A stretch of DNA of 64,000 nt from Roseovarius sp. ZX-A-9 (GCF_028369135.1 NZ_JAPWHW010000014.1:1-64000); one strand, 5' to 3'. Counted from the stretch's first letter, positions 1 to 11,563 are shown. Notes: generated from the sequence alone by a model not told the origin. Numbers and translations are program-made.

Positions 1-271
1 TCATAAGCAGTTTACGACAACTGCACTATGGCGCATTGCGACGCCGGTTGATGCAGGAGCCATCCACCCCATCCGCAAAGCGTTTTCCCAAGATCGCGCC
101 ACGTTTTCGCGCGGCCTCGCGGGAACCTTTTTCAATTCCCCACATCCAATTTTCCGAAGGGCCAAATCAAAGGGCTCTTGACGACGGCTAATTTAAGAGC
201 CGGACCGCCTCAGTTTTCGCACGCCTTCAGTGGATGCCATGCGACAACACACATCACGGAGAACAAGACCG

Positions 272-1153
272 ATGCACAAATATCATCTCCCATTCGCGAT
301 CGCTGCCGCCGGTATGCTCGCCTTTGCCGGCCCCTCGGGGGCCGCGACTTATTTCGTTCAGGACCGGATCAGTTCCAACAACCCTCTTCTCACATTGCGC
401 GGCGGGCTGGAGGAAGATGGGCAAACGAGCAAGAGCACCAGCCACGTCAATGGCACGACCTTGATCGAGACGAATGCGAAGCTCGGGGAAGGCGCCCTGC
501 ACGGGCAACTCCAATCCAACGAAATAAGAGCGATCCACGGGATGACAGCAACATTCGGCGATCGGGTGACGATCACTGGTGGTGCCGGGACAAACGTGGA
601 TTTCAAGCTGAGCTACAACTTAGCGGTCGACGCCACCATGGATCTGGCCAACCCGGCGGCGTCGATGTTGCTGACGGGAAGCACCCGATTTGCCGTCTTC
701 GACCCGGCGATCGGAGCGAGCGCGGGAAACTGGAAGAGTCTGGCTTTCCCGATCTTCGGTGGTCCGGAGCGAACTCTTGGCAAGGATCTGGCGTCCTTCG
801 GCTATGGCCCCGGCAACCTTCCGATATCGGACGTTCTGAGCGGGACGCTGTCGTTCACGCTGCCGGTCACCTCCGACACCCAGAGCTTCGATTTTTTCGC
901 CGACCTGACCACGACGATCATCGCCGGCAACAATACGATGATTGATCTCGATCTGGAATTCGATGGCTTCGCGAGTCTCGGGCTTGCGGATGGAGTGACG
1001 ATCACTTCGGGATCAGGCGCGTTCTTGACCCAAGGGACGAATGCCGCCCCGCAGGCGATTACACCCGTGCCGCTTCCGGCAAGCGCGACACTCCTTCTCG
1101 GCGCATTGGGGCTGCTCGGCTGGGGATCGCGCCGCAGGCTCCGGTCACTTTAG
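272..1153 (+). CDS. VPLPA-CTERM sorting domain protein, exported
   Basis: A 293-residue secreted protein of unknown function. It opens with a signal peptide (basic MHKYH, then a hydrophobic stretch ending near GPSGAA). It closes with a CTERM sorting tail: the VPLPAS motif, a short hydrophobic helix (ATLLLGALGLLG) and an arginine-rich end (SRRRLRSL). Such tails are recognised by exosortase-type enzymes, which remove them and anchor or release the protein at the outer surface. No exosortase gene is in this window. The start at 272 is preferred over the in-frame ATG at 230 because GGAG at 258-261 is well spaced and the signal peptide begins there. The middle is low-complexity, beta-type sequence without a recognised domain. 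The gene stands alone, convergent with guaB. Confidence 0.8.
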   Translation: MHKYHLPFAIAAAGMLAFAGPSGAATYFVQDRISSNNPLLTLRGGLEEDGQTSKSTSHVNGTTLIETNAKLGEGALHGQLQSNEIRAIHGMTATFGDRVTITGGAGTNVDFKLSYNLAVDATMDLANPAASMLLTGSTRFAVFDPAIGASAGNWKSLAFPIFGGPERTLGKDLASFGYGPGNLPISDVLSGTLSFTLPVTSDTQSFDFFADLTTTIIAGNNTMIDLDLEFDGFASLGLADGVTITSGSGAFLTQGTNAAPQAITPVPLPASATLLLGALGLLGWGSRRRLRSL

Positions 1154-1206
1154 GTCACCGGTGAGGGGAACAGGATGCCTGGCCGCCTGCCCCATTCCAG
1201 CAAGAA

Positions 1207-1232
1207 GGCCCAGGCGATCTCTCGCCCGGGCC
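1207..1232 (-). terminator. Hairpin downstream of guaB
   Basis: Arms GGCCC-GGCGA and TCGCC-GGGCC (minus-strand sense) form an 11-bp stem with one G-U pair and a GAGA tetraloop. A short pyrimidine run (TTCTT) follows in the guaB direction. It sits 25 bp past the guaB stop and may also serve the convergent gene at 272-1153. Confidence 0.5.
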
Positions 1233-1256
1233 CCTAAAATCATTAAAAACAGCGCC

Positions 1257-3008
<1,752 letters not shown>

Positions 3009-5045
3009 ATGAGCACCGATCCTCTCGTCGTATTCACCCCTTCGGGAAAACGTGGCCGTTTCCCCGTGGGTACACCCGTTCTGACCGCTGCACGGCAGTT
3101 GGGAGTGGACCTCGATTCGGTCTGCGGCGGGCGCGGTATCTGCTCTAAATGCCAGATCACGCCGTCATATGGTGAATTTTCCAAACACGGCGTGACCGTC
3201 CATGAAGACGCATTGTCGGAATGGAACTCGGTCGAACAGCGCTACGACGACAAGCGCGGCCTGAAAAAGGGCCGCCGCCTGGGATGTCAGGCCACGGTGC
3301 AGCGCGACGTGGTCATCGACGTGCCGCCCGAGAGCCAGGTGCACAAGCAGGTTGTGCGCAAGCGCGCCGAGGCACGCGAGATTACATTGAATCCATCGAC
3401 CCGGCTGTTTTACGTCGAGGTCGAAGAACCCGACATGCACAAACCCTCGGGCGATCTGGAGCGACTCTGCACGGCGCTGGACGAGCAATGGGAGCTCAAG
3501 AATGTCCATGCCGATCTGCACATTCTGCAAACCATGCAGCCAATCCTGCGCAAGGGTGGCTGGAAGGTCACTTGCGCCGTCAACCTGGGCGACGACGAAA
3601 ACCCACCGCGCATCATGCACCTGTGGCCCGGTTTCTATGAAGGCACGGTTTACGGCCTCGCTGTCGATCTCGGCTCCACCACCATCGCGGCACATCTTTG
3701 CGATCTGGGCACCGGCGAGGTGATCGCGTCGTCCGGCATCATGAACCCGCAGATCCGCTTTGGCGAAGACCTGATGAGCCGCGTCAGCTATTCGATGATG
3801 AACAAGGGCGGTGCCGCCGAAATGACCGCCGCCGTGCGCGACGGTATGAACGCGCTGTTTGATAATGTCGCTGCCGATGCGGGCATCGACAAGATGCTGA
3901 TCGTCGATGCCGTCTTTGTCTGCAACCCGGTCATGCATCACCTGTTCCTTGGAATCGACCCGTTCGAACTGGGCCAGGCGCCCTTTGCACTCGGCACGTC
4001 CGATGCTATCCGCCTGCGTGCGCATGAACTGGACCTTGTCCTGCATCCTTCGGCGCGCGTCTACCTGTTGCCCTGCATTGCGGGCCATGTCGGGGCAGAC
4101 GCCGCCGCCGTCGCGCTGTCAGAGGCGCCGGACAAATCCGAGGATCTGGTGCTGGTCGTCGATGTCGGCACCAATGCCGAGATCTTGCTGGGCAACCGCG
4201 AAAAGGTACTGGCCTGTTCATCGCCCACCGGCCCGGCCTTCGAAGGCGCGCAGATCAGCGCAGGCCAACGTGCCGCCCCGGGCGCCATCGAGAAGGTCGA
4301 AATCGATCCGGTGACCAAAGAGCCGCGCTTTCGCGTGATCGGCTCTGACCTGTGGTCCGACGACCCGGCTTTTGCCGAGGCCACCGCCGAAAGCGGCATC
4401 ACCGGAATCTGCGGCTCGGGCATCATCGAGGCGATCGCCGAAATGCGCCTTGCCGGTATATTGGACGCTTCCGGCCTGATCGGCTCTGCCGCGCAGACCG
4501 GCTCGGAGCGCTGCATCCTTGACGGGCGGACCAACTCCTACCTGCTGCACGACGCATCCGCTGAGGGCGGCCCGCGCATCACCATCACCAACCCGGATAT
4601 CCGCGCCATCCAGATGGCCAAGGCCGCGCTCTATTCCGGCGCGCGCCTGCTGATGGACAAGTTCGGCGTCGACAATGTGGACCGTGTCGTGCTGGCGGGG
4701 GCCTTTGGCGCGCATATCAGCCCCAAACACGCCATGGTGCTGGGCATGATCCCCGACGCACCGCTGGAGAAGGTCACGTCGGCCGGCAACGCCGCCGGCA
4801 CCGGCGCCCGGATCGCGCTGATCAACAAGGACGCGCGCGCCGAGATCGAAGAGACCGTGCGCCGGATCCACAAGGTCGAGACCGCTGTTGAACCGCGCTT
4901 TCAGGAGCATTTCGTGAACGCCTCGGCAATTCCGAATGCGGTCGAGCCCTTCCCGATCCTCAACAGTATCGTGACGCTGCCGGATGTGTCGTTCAACACA
5001 GGCGGCGATGGTGCGGGCGGTGGGCGCAGGCGGCGGCGGGGATAA
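3009..5045 (+). CDS. ASKHA/2Fe-2S corrinoid-protein reductive activator (DUF4445-type)
   Basis: A 678-residue member of the RACo/RamA-like activators. These return inactive Co(II) corrinoid methyltransferase proteins to the Co(I) state using an N-terminal iron-sulfur centre and an ASKHA-fold ATPase. The N-terminal ferredoxin domain is visible, with cysteines at about residues 39, 45 and 48 (CGGRGICSKC) and 93 (LGCQA), the plant-type 2Fe-2S pattern. The ASKHA part begins at VDLGSTTIAAHL and continues through VVDVGTNAEILLGN, ITGICGSGIIEAI and VVLAGAFGAHI. The tail is glycine/arginine-rich (GAGGGRRRRRG), odd for the family. The start at 3009 has GGAG five bases upstream. No corrinoid protein or methyltransferase gene is nearby, so its partner lies elsewhere. 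Confidence 0.85.
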   Translation: MSTDPLVVFTPSGKRGRFPVGTPVLTAARQLGVDLDSVCGGRGICSKCQITPSYGEFSKHGVTVHEDALSEWNSVEQRYDDKRGLKKGRRLGCQATVQRDVVIDVPPESQVHKQVVRKRAEAREITLNPSTRLFYVEVEEPDMHKPSGDLERLCTALDEQWELKNVHADLHILQTMQPILRKGGWKVTCAVNLGDDENPPRIMHLWPGFYEGTVYGLAVDLGSTTIAAHLCDLGTGEVIASSGIMNPQIRFGEDLMSRVSYSMMNKGGAAEMTAAVRDGMNALFDNVAADAGIDKMLIVDAVFVCNPVMHHLFLGIDPFELGQAPFALGTSDAIRLRAHELDLVLHPSARVYLLPCIAGHVGADAAAVALSEAPDKSEDLVLVVDVGTNAEILLGNREKVLACSSPTGPAFEGAQISAGQRAAPGAIEKVEIDPVTKEPRFRVIGSDLWSDDPAFAEATAESGITGICGSGIIEAIAEMRLAGILDASGLIGSAAQTGSERCILDGRTNSYLLHDASAEGGPRITITNPDIRAIQMAKAALYSGARLLMDKFGVDNVDRVVLAGAFGAHISPKHAMVLGMIPDAPLEKVTSAGNAAGTGARIALINKDARAEIEETVRRIHKVETAVEPRFQEHFVNASAIPNAVEPFPILNSIVTLPDVSFNTGGDGAGGGRRRRRG

Positions 5046-5074
5046 CACCCGCACCGAACCAGAGCCAAGGGGCC

Positions 5075-5096
5075 GCCGGGTCAGCGCAGACCCGGC
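5075..5096 (+). terminator. Hairpin after the ASKHA gene
   Basis: A perfect 8-bp stem, GCCGGGTC / GACCCGGC, around a six-base loop (agcgca), 30 bp past the stop. There is no good T run after it, so it may be a weak terminator or only a stabilising 3' hairpin. Confidence 0.35.
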
Positions 5097-5163
5097 TGGC
5101 ACTTTGCACTCCGACTGACAAAAGCCCGCTTCCCTCGGCTCCGTCCCATGTTATGTTCGGCCG

Positions 5164-6645
5164 ATGAAACCGCTGCTCACCGCACTTACCCTTCTTCTAG
5201 CCCTGCCCGCTGCGGCCGAGCCCACTGGCACCTTCCGTCAGGCCCATGAACTGGGCTTCGGTGCGCTGAGCAACCTCGATCCGATGTCCAACGGGCGCGT
5301 GCTGCAAATCACCGAAAAGGTCATGAACCGCCTCGTCCGGCCCGGCGCGGACGGCACCCCACAGCCGGTTCTGGCCACCGCATGGACACCCAATGACGAC
5401 GGCACCATATGGACGTTCGACCTGCGCGAGGGCGTCAGGTTTCACGACGGCAGCACCTTCAACGCCGCCGATGTGGTCTATTCGCTGAACCGGATCATCG
5501 CGCCCGACAATGACAACTCTGCGCGAGCCACGATCCAGATGATCCAGCAGGTCGAAGCGGTCGGACCACACCGCGTGCGCATCCATCTCGATGGCCCGTT
5601 TGCCGACTTGCCACTTCAACTCATGGATTTCCGCATGCGGATCATCCCAGAAGGGTCTGGGGATACCATCGCGCAGACCGGCATCGGCACCGGCCCTTTC
5701 ATGGTCGAACGGTTCGACCCCGATGGCATCACCCTTCTCAAGGCCAATCCCGACTACTTCGAAGGCCCCCCCGGCGTCGCCGCGATGGAAGTGATTGCCA
5801 TCCCCGACGCGCAGGCACGCCTGCAAGCGCTGCTGGGCGGCCAGATCGACATGGAGCGCGGCATCACCCCGCAGCTTGGCAAGGTGCTGGAGGCGTCGGA
5901 TCGCTACCAGGTCCAGCAAGTTCCGACCGGCAACTGGATCGGCGCGGCTTTCCGAACGGACGTAGCACCTTTCGACGATGCCCGGGTGCGCCGCGCGTTG
6001 CGGCTCGCCGTGGATCGCGAGGATATGCTGAAACTGGTGCTGGGCGGGCGCGGCATTGTCGCCTGCGACACCCCTGTGGCCCCCAACGACCAGTACCGCA
6101 TGAACATCGACTGCCCCCAGGACACCGCAGCCGCAAAGGCGCTGCTGGCCGAGGCGGGCTATCCCGATGGCATCGACATTACGCTGCATGTCTCAGCCCT
6201 CGACTCCACCTGGCCGACCATGGCGGTGGTTTACCAGCGGCAGACTGCCGCTGCGGGTATCCGCGTGACGATCAAGAAGGAATCGACCGATGGTTACTGG
6301 AGCCAAGTCTGGATGCAGAAAGACGCGGTGGCGACCCGTTGGAATGAGCGGCCCGCCGATCAGGCCCTCAACGAGGCATTCCAGTCCGGCGCAAAATGGA
6401 ACGAGACATACTACCGCGATGAGGTTTTCGATCAGCTGATGAGCGACGCCCGCGCCGAGCTGGATTTCGAAAAACGCAAGGCGCTCTATGTGGCGGCGCA
6501 AAAGCGGCTCTGGGAAAACTCTGGTACGCTGATCCCCTATCACGTGACACAGCTTGTCGGCTTGTCCGCGCGCGTCCAGGATCTCGATCCGGTCAAGAAC
6601 GACGCCGTGCGCTGGCACCTGCTCCGCGTAACCCCCGACAGCTGA
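5164..6645 (+). CDS. ABC transporter substrate-binding protein, family 5 (DppA/OppA-like)
   Basis: A 493-residue periplasmic receptor of the peptide/nickel/opine class. The signal peptide is residues 1-18 (MKPLLTALTLLLALPAAA). The SBP_bac_5 signature region is clear: LATAWTPNDDGTIWTFDLREGVRFHDG, then FNAADVVYSLNRI, and later GTGPFMVERFDPDG. Ligands in this class include di- and oligopeptides, glutathione, nickel complexes and opines, and the sequence does not decide between them. No permease or ATPase is adjacent, so it is an orphan receptor that must dock on a transporter encoded elsewhere. The gene is convergent with the LuxR-type regulator and separated from it by a pair of hairpins. Confidence 0.88.
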   Translation: MKPLLTALTLLLALPAAAEPTGTFRQAHELGFGALSNLDPMSNGRVLQITEKVMNRLVRPGADGTPQPVLATAWTPNDDGTIWTFDLREGVRFHDGSTFNAADVVYSLNRIIAPDNDNSARATIQMIQQVEAVGPHRVRIHLDGPFADLPLQLMDFRMRIIPEGSGDTIAQTGIGTGPFMVERFDPDGITLLKANPDYFEGPPGVAAMEVIAIPDAQARLQALLGGQIDMERGITPQLGKVLEASDRYQVQQVPTGNWIGAAFRTDVAPFDDARVRRALRLAVDREDMLKLVLGGRGIVACDTPVAPNDQYRMNIDCPQDTAAAKALLAEAGYPDGIDITLHVSALDSTWPTMAVVYQRQTAAAGIRVTIKKESTDGYWSQVWMQKDAVATRWNERPADQALNEAFQSGAKWNETYYRDEVFDQLMSDARAELDFEKRKALYVAAQKRLWENSGTLIPYHVTQLVGLSARVQDLDPVKNDAVRWHLLRVTPDS

Positions 6646-6653
6646 GCATCCGG

Positions 6654-6700
6654 GATTATTCGCAGAATAATCTCTTTTTCGGAAAATTCGCAGAATTTTC
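6654..6700. terminator. Two tandem hairpins sharing a TTCGCAGAA core
   Basis: Hairpin 1 is GATTATT-cgcag-AATAATC (6654-6672), followed by a T-rich run (6673-6679). Hairpin 2 is GAAAATT-cgcag-AATTTTC (6682-6700). The loops are identical and the arms differ. Lying between convergent genes, the first looks like the terminator of the binding-protein gene. Read on the minus strand, the second has AT-rich arms and could serve the regulator. Confidence 0.6.
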
Positions 6701-6731
6701 TGCAGCGGTCCGCGCGCAGGTCAAACCTTAG

Positions 6732-7747
<1,016 letters not shown>

Positions 7748-8692
7748 ATGAGCTACACCTTGCACCCCCTCAAGAAACAACGCCTCCAGCGCTCCGAACT
7801 GGCAGTACCCGGCTCGAACCCGTCGATGATCGAAAAGGCTGCCGAAAGCGACGTGGACTACATCTTTCTCGATCTCGAAGACGCGGTCGCCCCGCCTGAG
7901 AAAGTGCAGGCGCGCAAAAATATCATTGAGGCGCTCAATGACATCGACTGGAAGGCCAAGGGCAAGACCATGTCGATCCGGATCAACGGGCTCGACACCC
8001 ATTACATGTATCGCGACGTGGTCGATATCGTCGAACAGGCCGGTCAGCATCTGGATACGATCCTGGTGCCCAAGGTGGGCGTGCCTGCCGATCTCTACAC
8101 CGTCGAAACCATGGTCAGCCAGATCGAAGAAGCAATGGGCTTCACCCACCAGATCGGCATCGAGGCGCTGATCGAAACCGCCCTTGGCATGGCCAATGTC
8201 GAGGCGATCGCCGCCGCCCCGGGCCGTCTGGAGGCAATGCATTTCGGTGTGGCGGATTATGCCGCGTCGAACCGCGCCCGTACCGTCGTCATTGGCGGTC
8301 TGAACCCCGATTACCCCGGCGACCAGTGGCATTTCGCGCTCAGCCGCATGACCGTCGCCTGCCGCGCCTACGGGTTGCGCGCCATTGACGGGCCGTTCGG
8401 CGATTTCAGCGACCCGGACGGCTACATCCTGTCGGCCAAACGCGCCGCAGCCCTCGGGATCGAAGGCAAATGGGCGATCCATCCAAGCCAGATCGCCATG
8501 GCCAATGATGTCTTTTCCCCACCCGAGGCCGAAGTGACTCGCGCCCGCCGCGTGATCAAGGAATTGCGCAAGGCCGAAGCCGCAGGCAAGGGCGCCGCCA
8601 GCCTCGACGGCAAGATGATCGACGCCGCGTCAGAGCGGATGGCGAACAATGTGCTGACGGTGGCCGACGCCATCGCGGCCAAGAACAGCTAG
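7748..8692 (+). CDS. mcl: Malyl-CoA/beta-methylmalyl-CoA lyase
   Basis: A 314-residue member of the HpcH/HpaI aldolase-CitE superfamily. It cleaves L-malyl-CoA to glyoxylate and acetyl-CoA, with Mg2+, in the serine cycle or ethylmalonyl-CoA pathway; related enzymes also act on beta-methylmalyl-CoA. Visible family features are RSELAVPGSNPSMIEKA, the metal/substrate segment FLDLEDAV, IGIEALIETALG with the metal-binding Glu, HFGVADYAAS and the C-terminal GKWAIHPSQI. The start at 7748 is chosen over the ATG at 7739 because AAAAGG at 7733-7738 is too close to the latter. It is followed after 15 bp by malate-CoA ligase, which makes its substrate. That pairing supports the malyl-CoA assignment over citrate lyase beta. 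Confidence 0.93.
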   Translation: MSYTLHPLKKQRLQRSELAVPGSNPSMIEKAAESDVDYIFLDLEDAVAPPEKVQARKNIIEALNDIDWKAKGKTMSIRINGLDTHYMYRDVVDIVEQAGQHLDTILVPKVGVPADLYTVETMVSQIEEAMGFTHQIGIEALIETALGMANVEAIAAAPGRLEAMHFGVADYAASNRARTVVIGGLNPDYPGDQWHFALSRMTVACRAYGLRAIDGPFGDFSDPDGYILSAKRAAALGIEGKWAIHPSQIAMANDVFSPPEAEVTRARRVIKELRKAEAAGKGAASLDGKMIDAASERMANNVLTVADAIAAKNS

Positions 8693-8707
8693 GCAGGAGG
8701 ATATCAG

Positions 8708-9898
8708 ATGGATATTCACGAGTATCAGGCCAAGGAGTTGCTGAAGCGGTTTGGCGTGAACGTCCCGCGCGGCGGCATCGCCTACAGCCCTGAACAGGCG
8801 GTTTATCGCAGTCATGAATTGTCGGGCGGCAAATGCGTGGTCAAGGCGCAGATCCATTCAGGCGCACGCGGCAAAGCGGGCGGCGTGCGGATCTGCTCCT
8901 CGGATGACGAGATTGCGGATGCCGCTGCCTGGATGCTGGGGCGCAAGCTGGTCACGCACCAGACCGGCCCGGCGGGCAAGCTGGTCAGCCGTCTCTACAT
9001 CGAGGAAGCCACGGATATCGCGCAGGAAATCTACCTGGCTTTCGTGATGGACCGCACCGAAGAACGCGTGGTGGTCGTGGCCTCGGCACAGGGCGGCATG
9101 GAGATCGAGGATATCTCGACCGATGAGCCCGACAGCATCATCCGCTCGGTCGTCGATCCGGCCGTGGGCATGCAGGCCTTTCAGGCGCGCGAGATCGCGT
9201 TCCAGTTGGGGCTGGATCCGGCGCTGATTGCCCAGGCGACCAAAACCATCACTGGCTGTTACCGCCTGATGGAGGACATGGACGCCAGCATGGTCGAGGT
9301 CAATCCTCTGGTCGTGACCGGTGCAGGAGAGATCGTGGCGCTGGATGCCAAGGTCAGCTTTGATGACAATGCGCTGTTTCGTCGGCCCGAGATTTCGGAG
9401 TTTCGCGACAAGAGCCAGGAAGACCCGAGAGAGACCTACGCCGAGGATCGAGGGCTGAGCTATATCGGGCTGGAGGGCGAAATTGGCTGTATCGTCAACG
9501 GTGCGGGCCTCGCCATGGCGACACTCGACATGATCAAGATGGCGGGCGGCGAACCAGCGAACTTTCTCGATGTGGGTGGCGGCGCCAGCCCTGAACGTGT
9601 GCTGATGTCATTCAAGGCGGTGCTGAACGATCCCAATGTAGAGGCGATTTTGGTCAACATCTTTGCCGGGATCAACCGTTGCGACTGGATCGCAGAGGGC
9701 GTGGTGCGCGCGGTGCGCGAACTGAACCTGACCATGCCGCTGGTGGTGCGCCTGTCGGGCACCAATGTCGAAGAGGGGCGCGCGCTGATCAACGAAAGCG
9801 GGCTCGATATCATCACCGCCGACACATTGGCCGAAGCCGCCGACAAGGTCGTCGGCGCCTGGAAAACTGGCCGCAACCAAAACGGAGGAGCCGTCTGA
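8708..9898 (+). CDS. mtkA: Malate--CoA ligase (malate thiokinase), beta subunit
   Basis: A 396-residue ATP-grasp subunit homologous to SucC. With MtkB it makes malyl-CoA from malate, CoA and ATP. The N-terminus [17 protein letters not shown] is the succinyl-CoA synthetase beta start. The grasp-domain segment [16 protein letters not shown] and the C-terminal flavodoxin-like segment ([27 protein letters not shown]) are present. SucC is the close alternative, and context decides: mcl is directly upstream, and the protein resembles remembered methylotroph MtkA sequences. An AGGAGG-type ribosome site precedes the ATG. Its TGA overlaps the mtkB ATG by one base, implying coupled translation. Confidence 0.88.
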   Translation: MDIHEYQAKELLKRFGVNVPRGGIAYSPEQAVYRSHELSGGKCVVKAQIHSGARGKAGGVRICSSDDEIADAAAWMLGRKLVTHQTGPAGKLVSRLYIEEATDIAQEIYLAFVMDRTEERVVVVASAQGGMEIEDISTDEPDSIIRSVVDPAVGMQAFQAREIAFQLGLDPALIAQATKTITGCYRLMEDMDASMVEVNPLVVTGAGEIVALDAKVSFDDNALFRRPEISEFRDKSQEDPRETYAEDRGLSYIGLEGEIGCIVNGAGLAMATLDMIKMAGGEPANFLDVGGGASPERVLMSFKAVLNDPNVEAILVNIFAGINRCDWIAEGVVRAVRELNLTMPLVVRLSGTNVEEGRALINESGLDIITADTLAEAADKVVGAWKTGRNQNGGAV

Positions 9899-10779
9899 TG
9901 GCTATTCTGATCGACAAGAATTCACGCGTGCTGGTCACCGGCCTGACGGGCCGCATCGGCAGTTTTCACGCCGAGGAGATGCGCGCCTACGGCACCAATG
10001 TCGTGGGCGGCGTGACCCCCGGCAAGGGCGGTACGACCCATAATGGCCTGCCGGTATTCAACACGGTCAAGGGCGCGGTTGCCGAAACCGGCGCGGATCT
10101 GGCGATCTGTTTCGTTCCGCCTCCCTTTGCCGCTGATGCGATCATGGAGGCCGCCGATGGTGGTATCCGCACCTGCGTGTGCATCGCTGACGGCATTCCG
10201 ACACAGGACATGATCCGCGTGAAACGCTATATGCGCCGCTATAAATCCGAACGCCGCATGCGTCTGATCGGGCCGAACTGCGCCGGGATCATAACACCGG
10301 GCCAGGGCTTTGCCGGATTGATGCCGCCGCATATCTACCTGCCCGGCCGCATCGGGATCGTCGGACGCTCCGGCACGTTGGGATATGAGGCCGCCAGTCA
10401 GATGAAGGCGCGCGGGATCGGCGTCAGCTCGTCCATCGGGATCGGTGGCGACCCGATCAACGGATCAAGCTTTCGCGATATTCTGGAACTGTTCGAGAAC
10501 GATCCCGACACCGATGCTGTCGTGATGGTCGGCGAGATTGGTGGCCCGCAAGAGGCCGAAGCGGCAGAATATATCCGCGATCACATGACCAAACCCGTGG
10601 CGGCCTATATCGCGGGTCTGTCGGCCCCCAAGGGGCGCAGGATGGGTCATGCAGGGGCGATTGTCTCGGCGTTTGGCGAATCAGCGCAGGAAAAAGTTGA
10701 GATCCTCAAGGACTGCGGTGTTGCGATCGTTCCGAACCCTTCCGCCATAGGCGAAACGGTGGAAAATATGGTCGCTTGA
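9898..10779 (+). CDS. mtkB: Malate--CoA ligase (malate thiokinase), alpha subunit
   Basis: A 293-residue SucD-like subunit that binds CoA and carries the phospho-histidine. The CoA-binding Rossmann part is visible (VLVTGLTGRIGSFHAEEM, then TNVVGGVTPGKGGTTH), as are RLIGPNCAGIITPGQ and GIVGRSGTLGYEA. The phosphorylated His lies in MGHAGAIVS near residue 246. The spacing TGRIGSFHAEEM and the insertion-free N-terminus match MtkB better than housekeeping SucD, but substrate cannot be proved from sequence. It is the last gene of mcl-mtkA-mtkB, followed by a hairpin with a T-rich tail. No hydroxypyruvate reductase, sga or ppc gene is in the window. Confidence 0.88.
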   Translation: MAILIDKNSRVLVTGLTGRIGSFHAEEMRAYGTNVVGGVTPGKGGTTHNGLPVFNTVKGAVAETGADLAICFVPPPFAADAIMEAADGGIRTCVCIADGIPTQDMIRVKRYMRRYKSERRMRLIGPNCAGIITPGQGFAGLMPPHIYLPGRIGIVGRSGTLGYEAASQMKARGIGVSSSIGIGGDPINGSSFRDILELFENDPDTDAVVMVGEIGGPQEAEAAEYIRDHMTKPVAAYIAGLSAPKGRRMGHAGAIVSAFGESAQEKVEILKDCGVAIVPNPSAIGETVENMVA

Positions 10780-10782
10780 CCT

Positions 10783-10835
10783 TTCTGCGGCGACGGCCTA
10801 GATGCCGCCTCGGCAAGCTTCGCTGCGCCGCAGAA
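10783..10835 (+). terminator. Terminator of mcl-mtkAB
   Basis: A perfect 10-bp outer stem, TTCTGCGGCG / CGCCGCAGAA, encloses a smaller GCCG/CGGC stem and is followed by TTAGTTTTC. It starts four bases after the mtkB stop. Confidence 0.55.
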
Positions 10836-11195
10836 TTAGTTTTCGGAGCCTCTCATGCGCACCGCGCTGATGACAGTATCTGACCGCCCTCACGCTTGGG
10901 GCGACACGCCTGATGCGATGCAACGAAACGCTGCTTTGCCGCTGCTAGACGGCGGCGGCTGCACGCGCCCAAATCAGGCGCATAAATCACCGCCCGCGGG
11001 CCTACCTGTCGCGCCAATAACGCTGCAGCAGGCCCGCGCTGGCGGCCCGGTTTTCATCGAAATGCAAGGTAGGGTCGGCAAGAACTTACCTTAATTCGAC
11101 CCAACCCACGCCCCGACTCCGTGCAACATTCCCCCCCAATAAAAAGCGCCAGCTGGCGTGAATCGGCTGGCCTTCCTGAGACAGGAGCAGTGCAG
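10836..11195. other. Intergenic region, no supported gene
   Basis: About 360 bp. An open frame at 10855-11094 (79 codons, ATG) has no ribosome site, no recognised domain and a composition that does not look protein-like, so I do not call it. A 12-bp palindrome (CGCCAGCTGGCG, 11147-11158) lies just upstream of the small gene at 11196 and could be a promoter element. Confidence 0.35.
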
Positions 11196-11312
11196 ATGTC
11201 CAAAGACTCCCCAAAGCCGCCTCGCGGCACTTCCGGCTCGCCCAAACCAAAGCCCAAGCCCAAGCCTCAAGCGGGGCCACGGCGCGTTATCACTGACTTC
11301 GCCAGTATCTGA
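11196..11312 (+). CDS. Small proline/lysine-rich protein (38 residues)
   Basis: A short open frame with a good ribosome site (AGGAG at 11183-11187, eight bases before the ATG). The product is basic and disordered: a Pro-Lys repeat (PKPKPKPKP) sits in its middle, flanked by Ser/Gly/Pro-rich sequence, and it ends in RRVITDFASI. No catalytic domain, signal peptide or membrane segment is visible. The strong start signal and clean composition make a real small gene more likely than chance. I cannot assign a function; nucleic-acid or membrane-surface binding would fit its charge. It is convergent with ndk. Confidence 0.55.
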   Translation: MSKDSPKPPRGTSGSPKPKPKPKPQAGPRRVITDFASI

Positions 11313-11488
11313 AGGCGGCGTAATCGCGTTGTTGCTGGTTAAGATAACGCCCTGCGCGCAGTGCCGCGCAGGCGCGAGACCGGAACATTTGTCTGCTCCG
11401 TTGCCCGCCGCACCCTGCCCTGCGGCGATATCGGCATCGGCATCATATTTCGTCTTTGCAACGATCCGCATTGGACACGCAAATGCAA

Positions 11489-11515
11489 ATGGGCAGCCCA
11501 TGACAGGCTGCCCAT
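11489..11515 (-). terminator. Terminator of ndk
   Basis: A perfect 10-bp stem, ATGGGCAGCC / GGCTGCCCAT (either strand), followed on the minus strand by a T-rich run (TTGCATTTG). It lies about 50 bp downstream of the ndk stop. Confidence 0.55.
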
Positions 11516-11563
11516 CGTCGCGTCAGAGACGCGTTTAGTCTATACGTGTCAGCCAGAGACTGA

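Noticed and set aside
10855-11094. 79-codon open frame after mtkB
   Set aside because: No ribosome site, no recognisable fold, and it starts inside a region that looks like transcript end.
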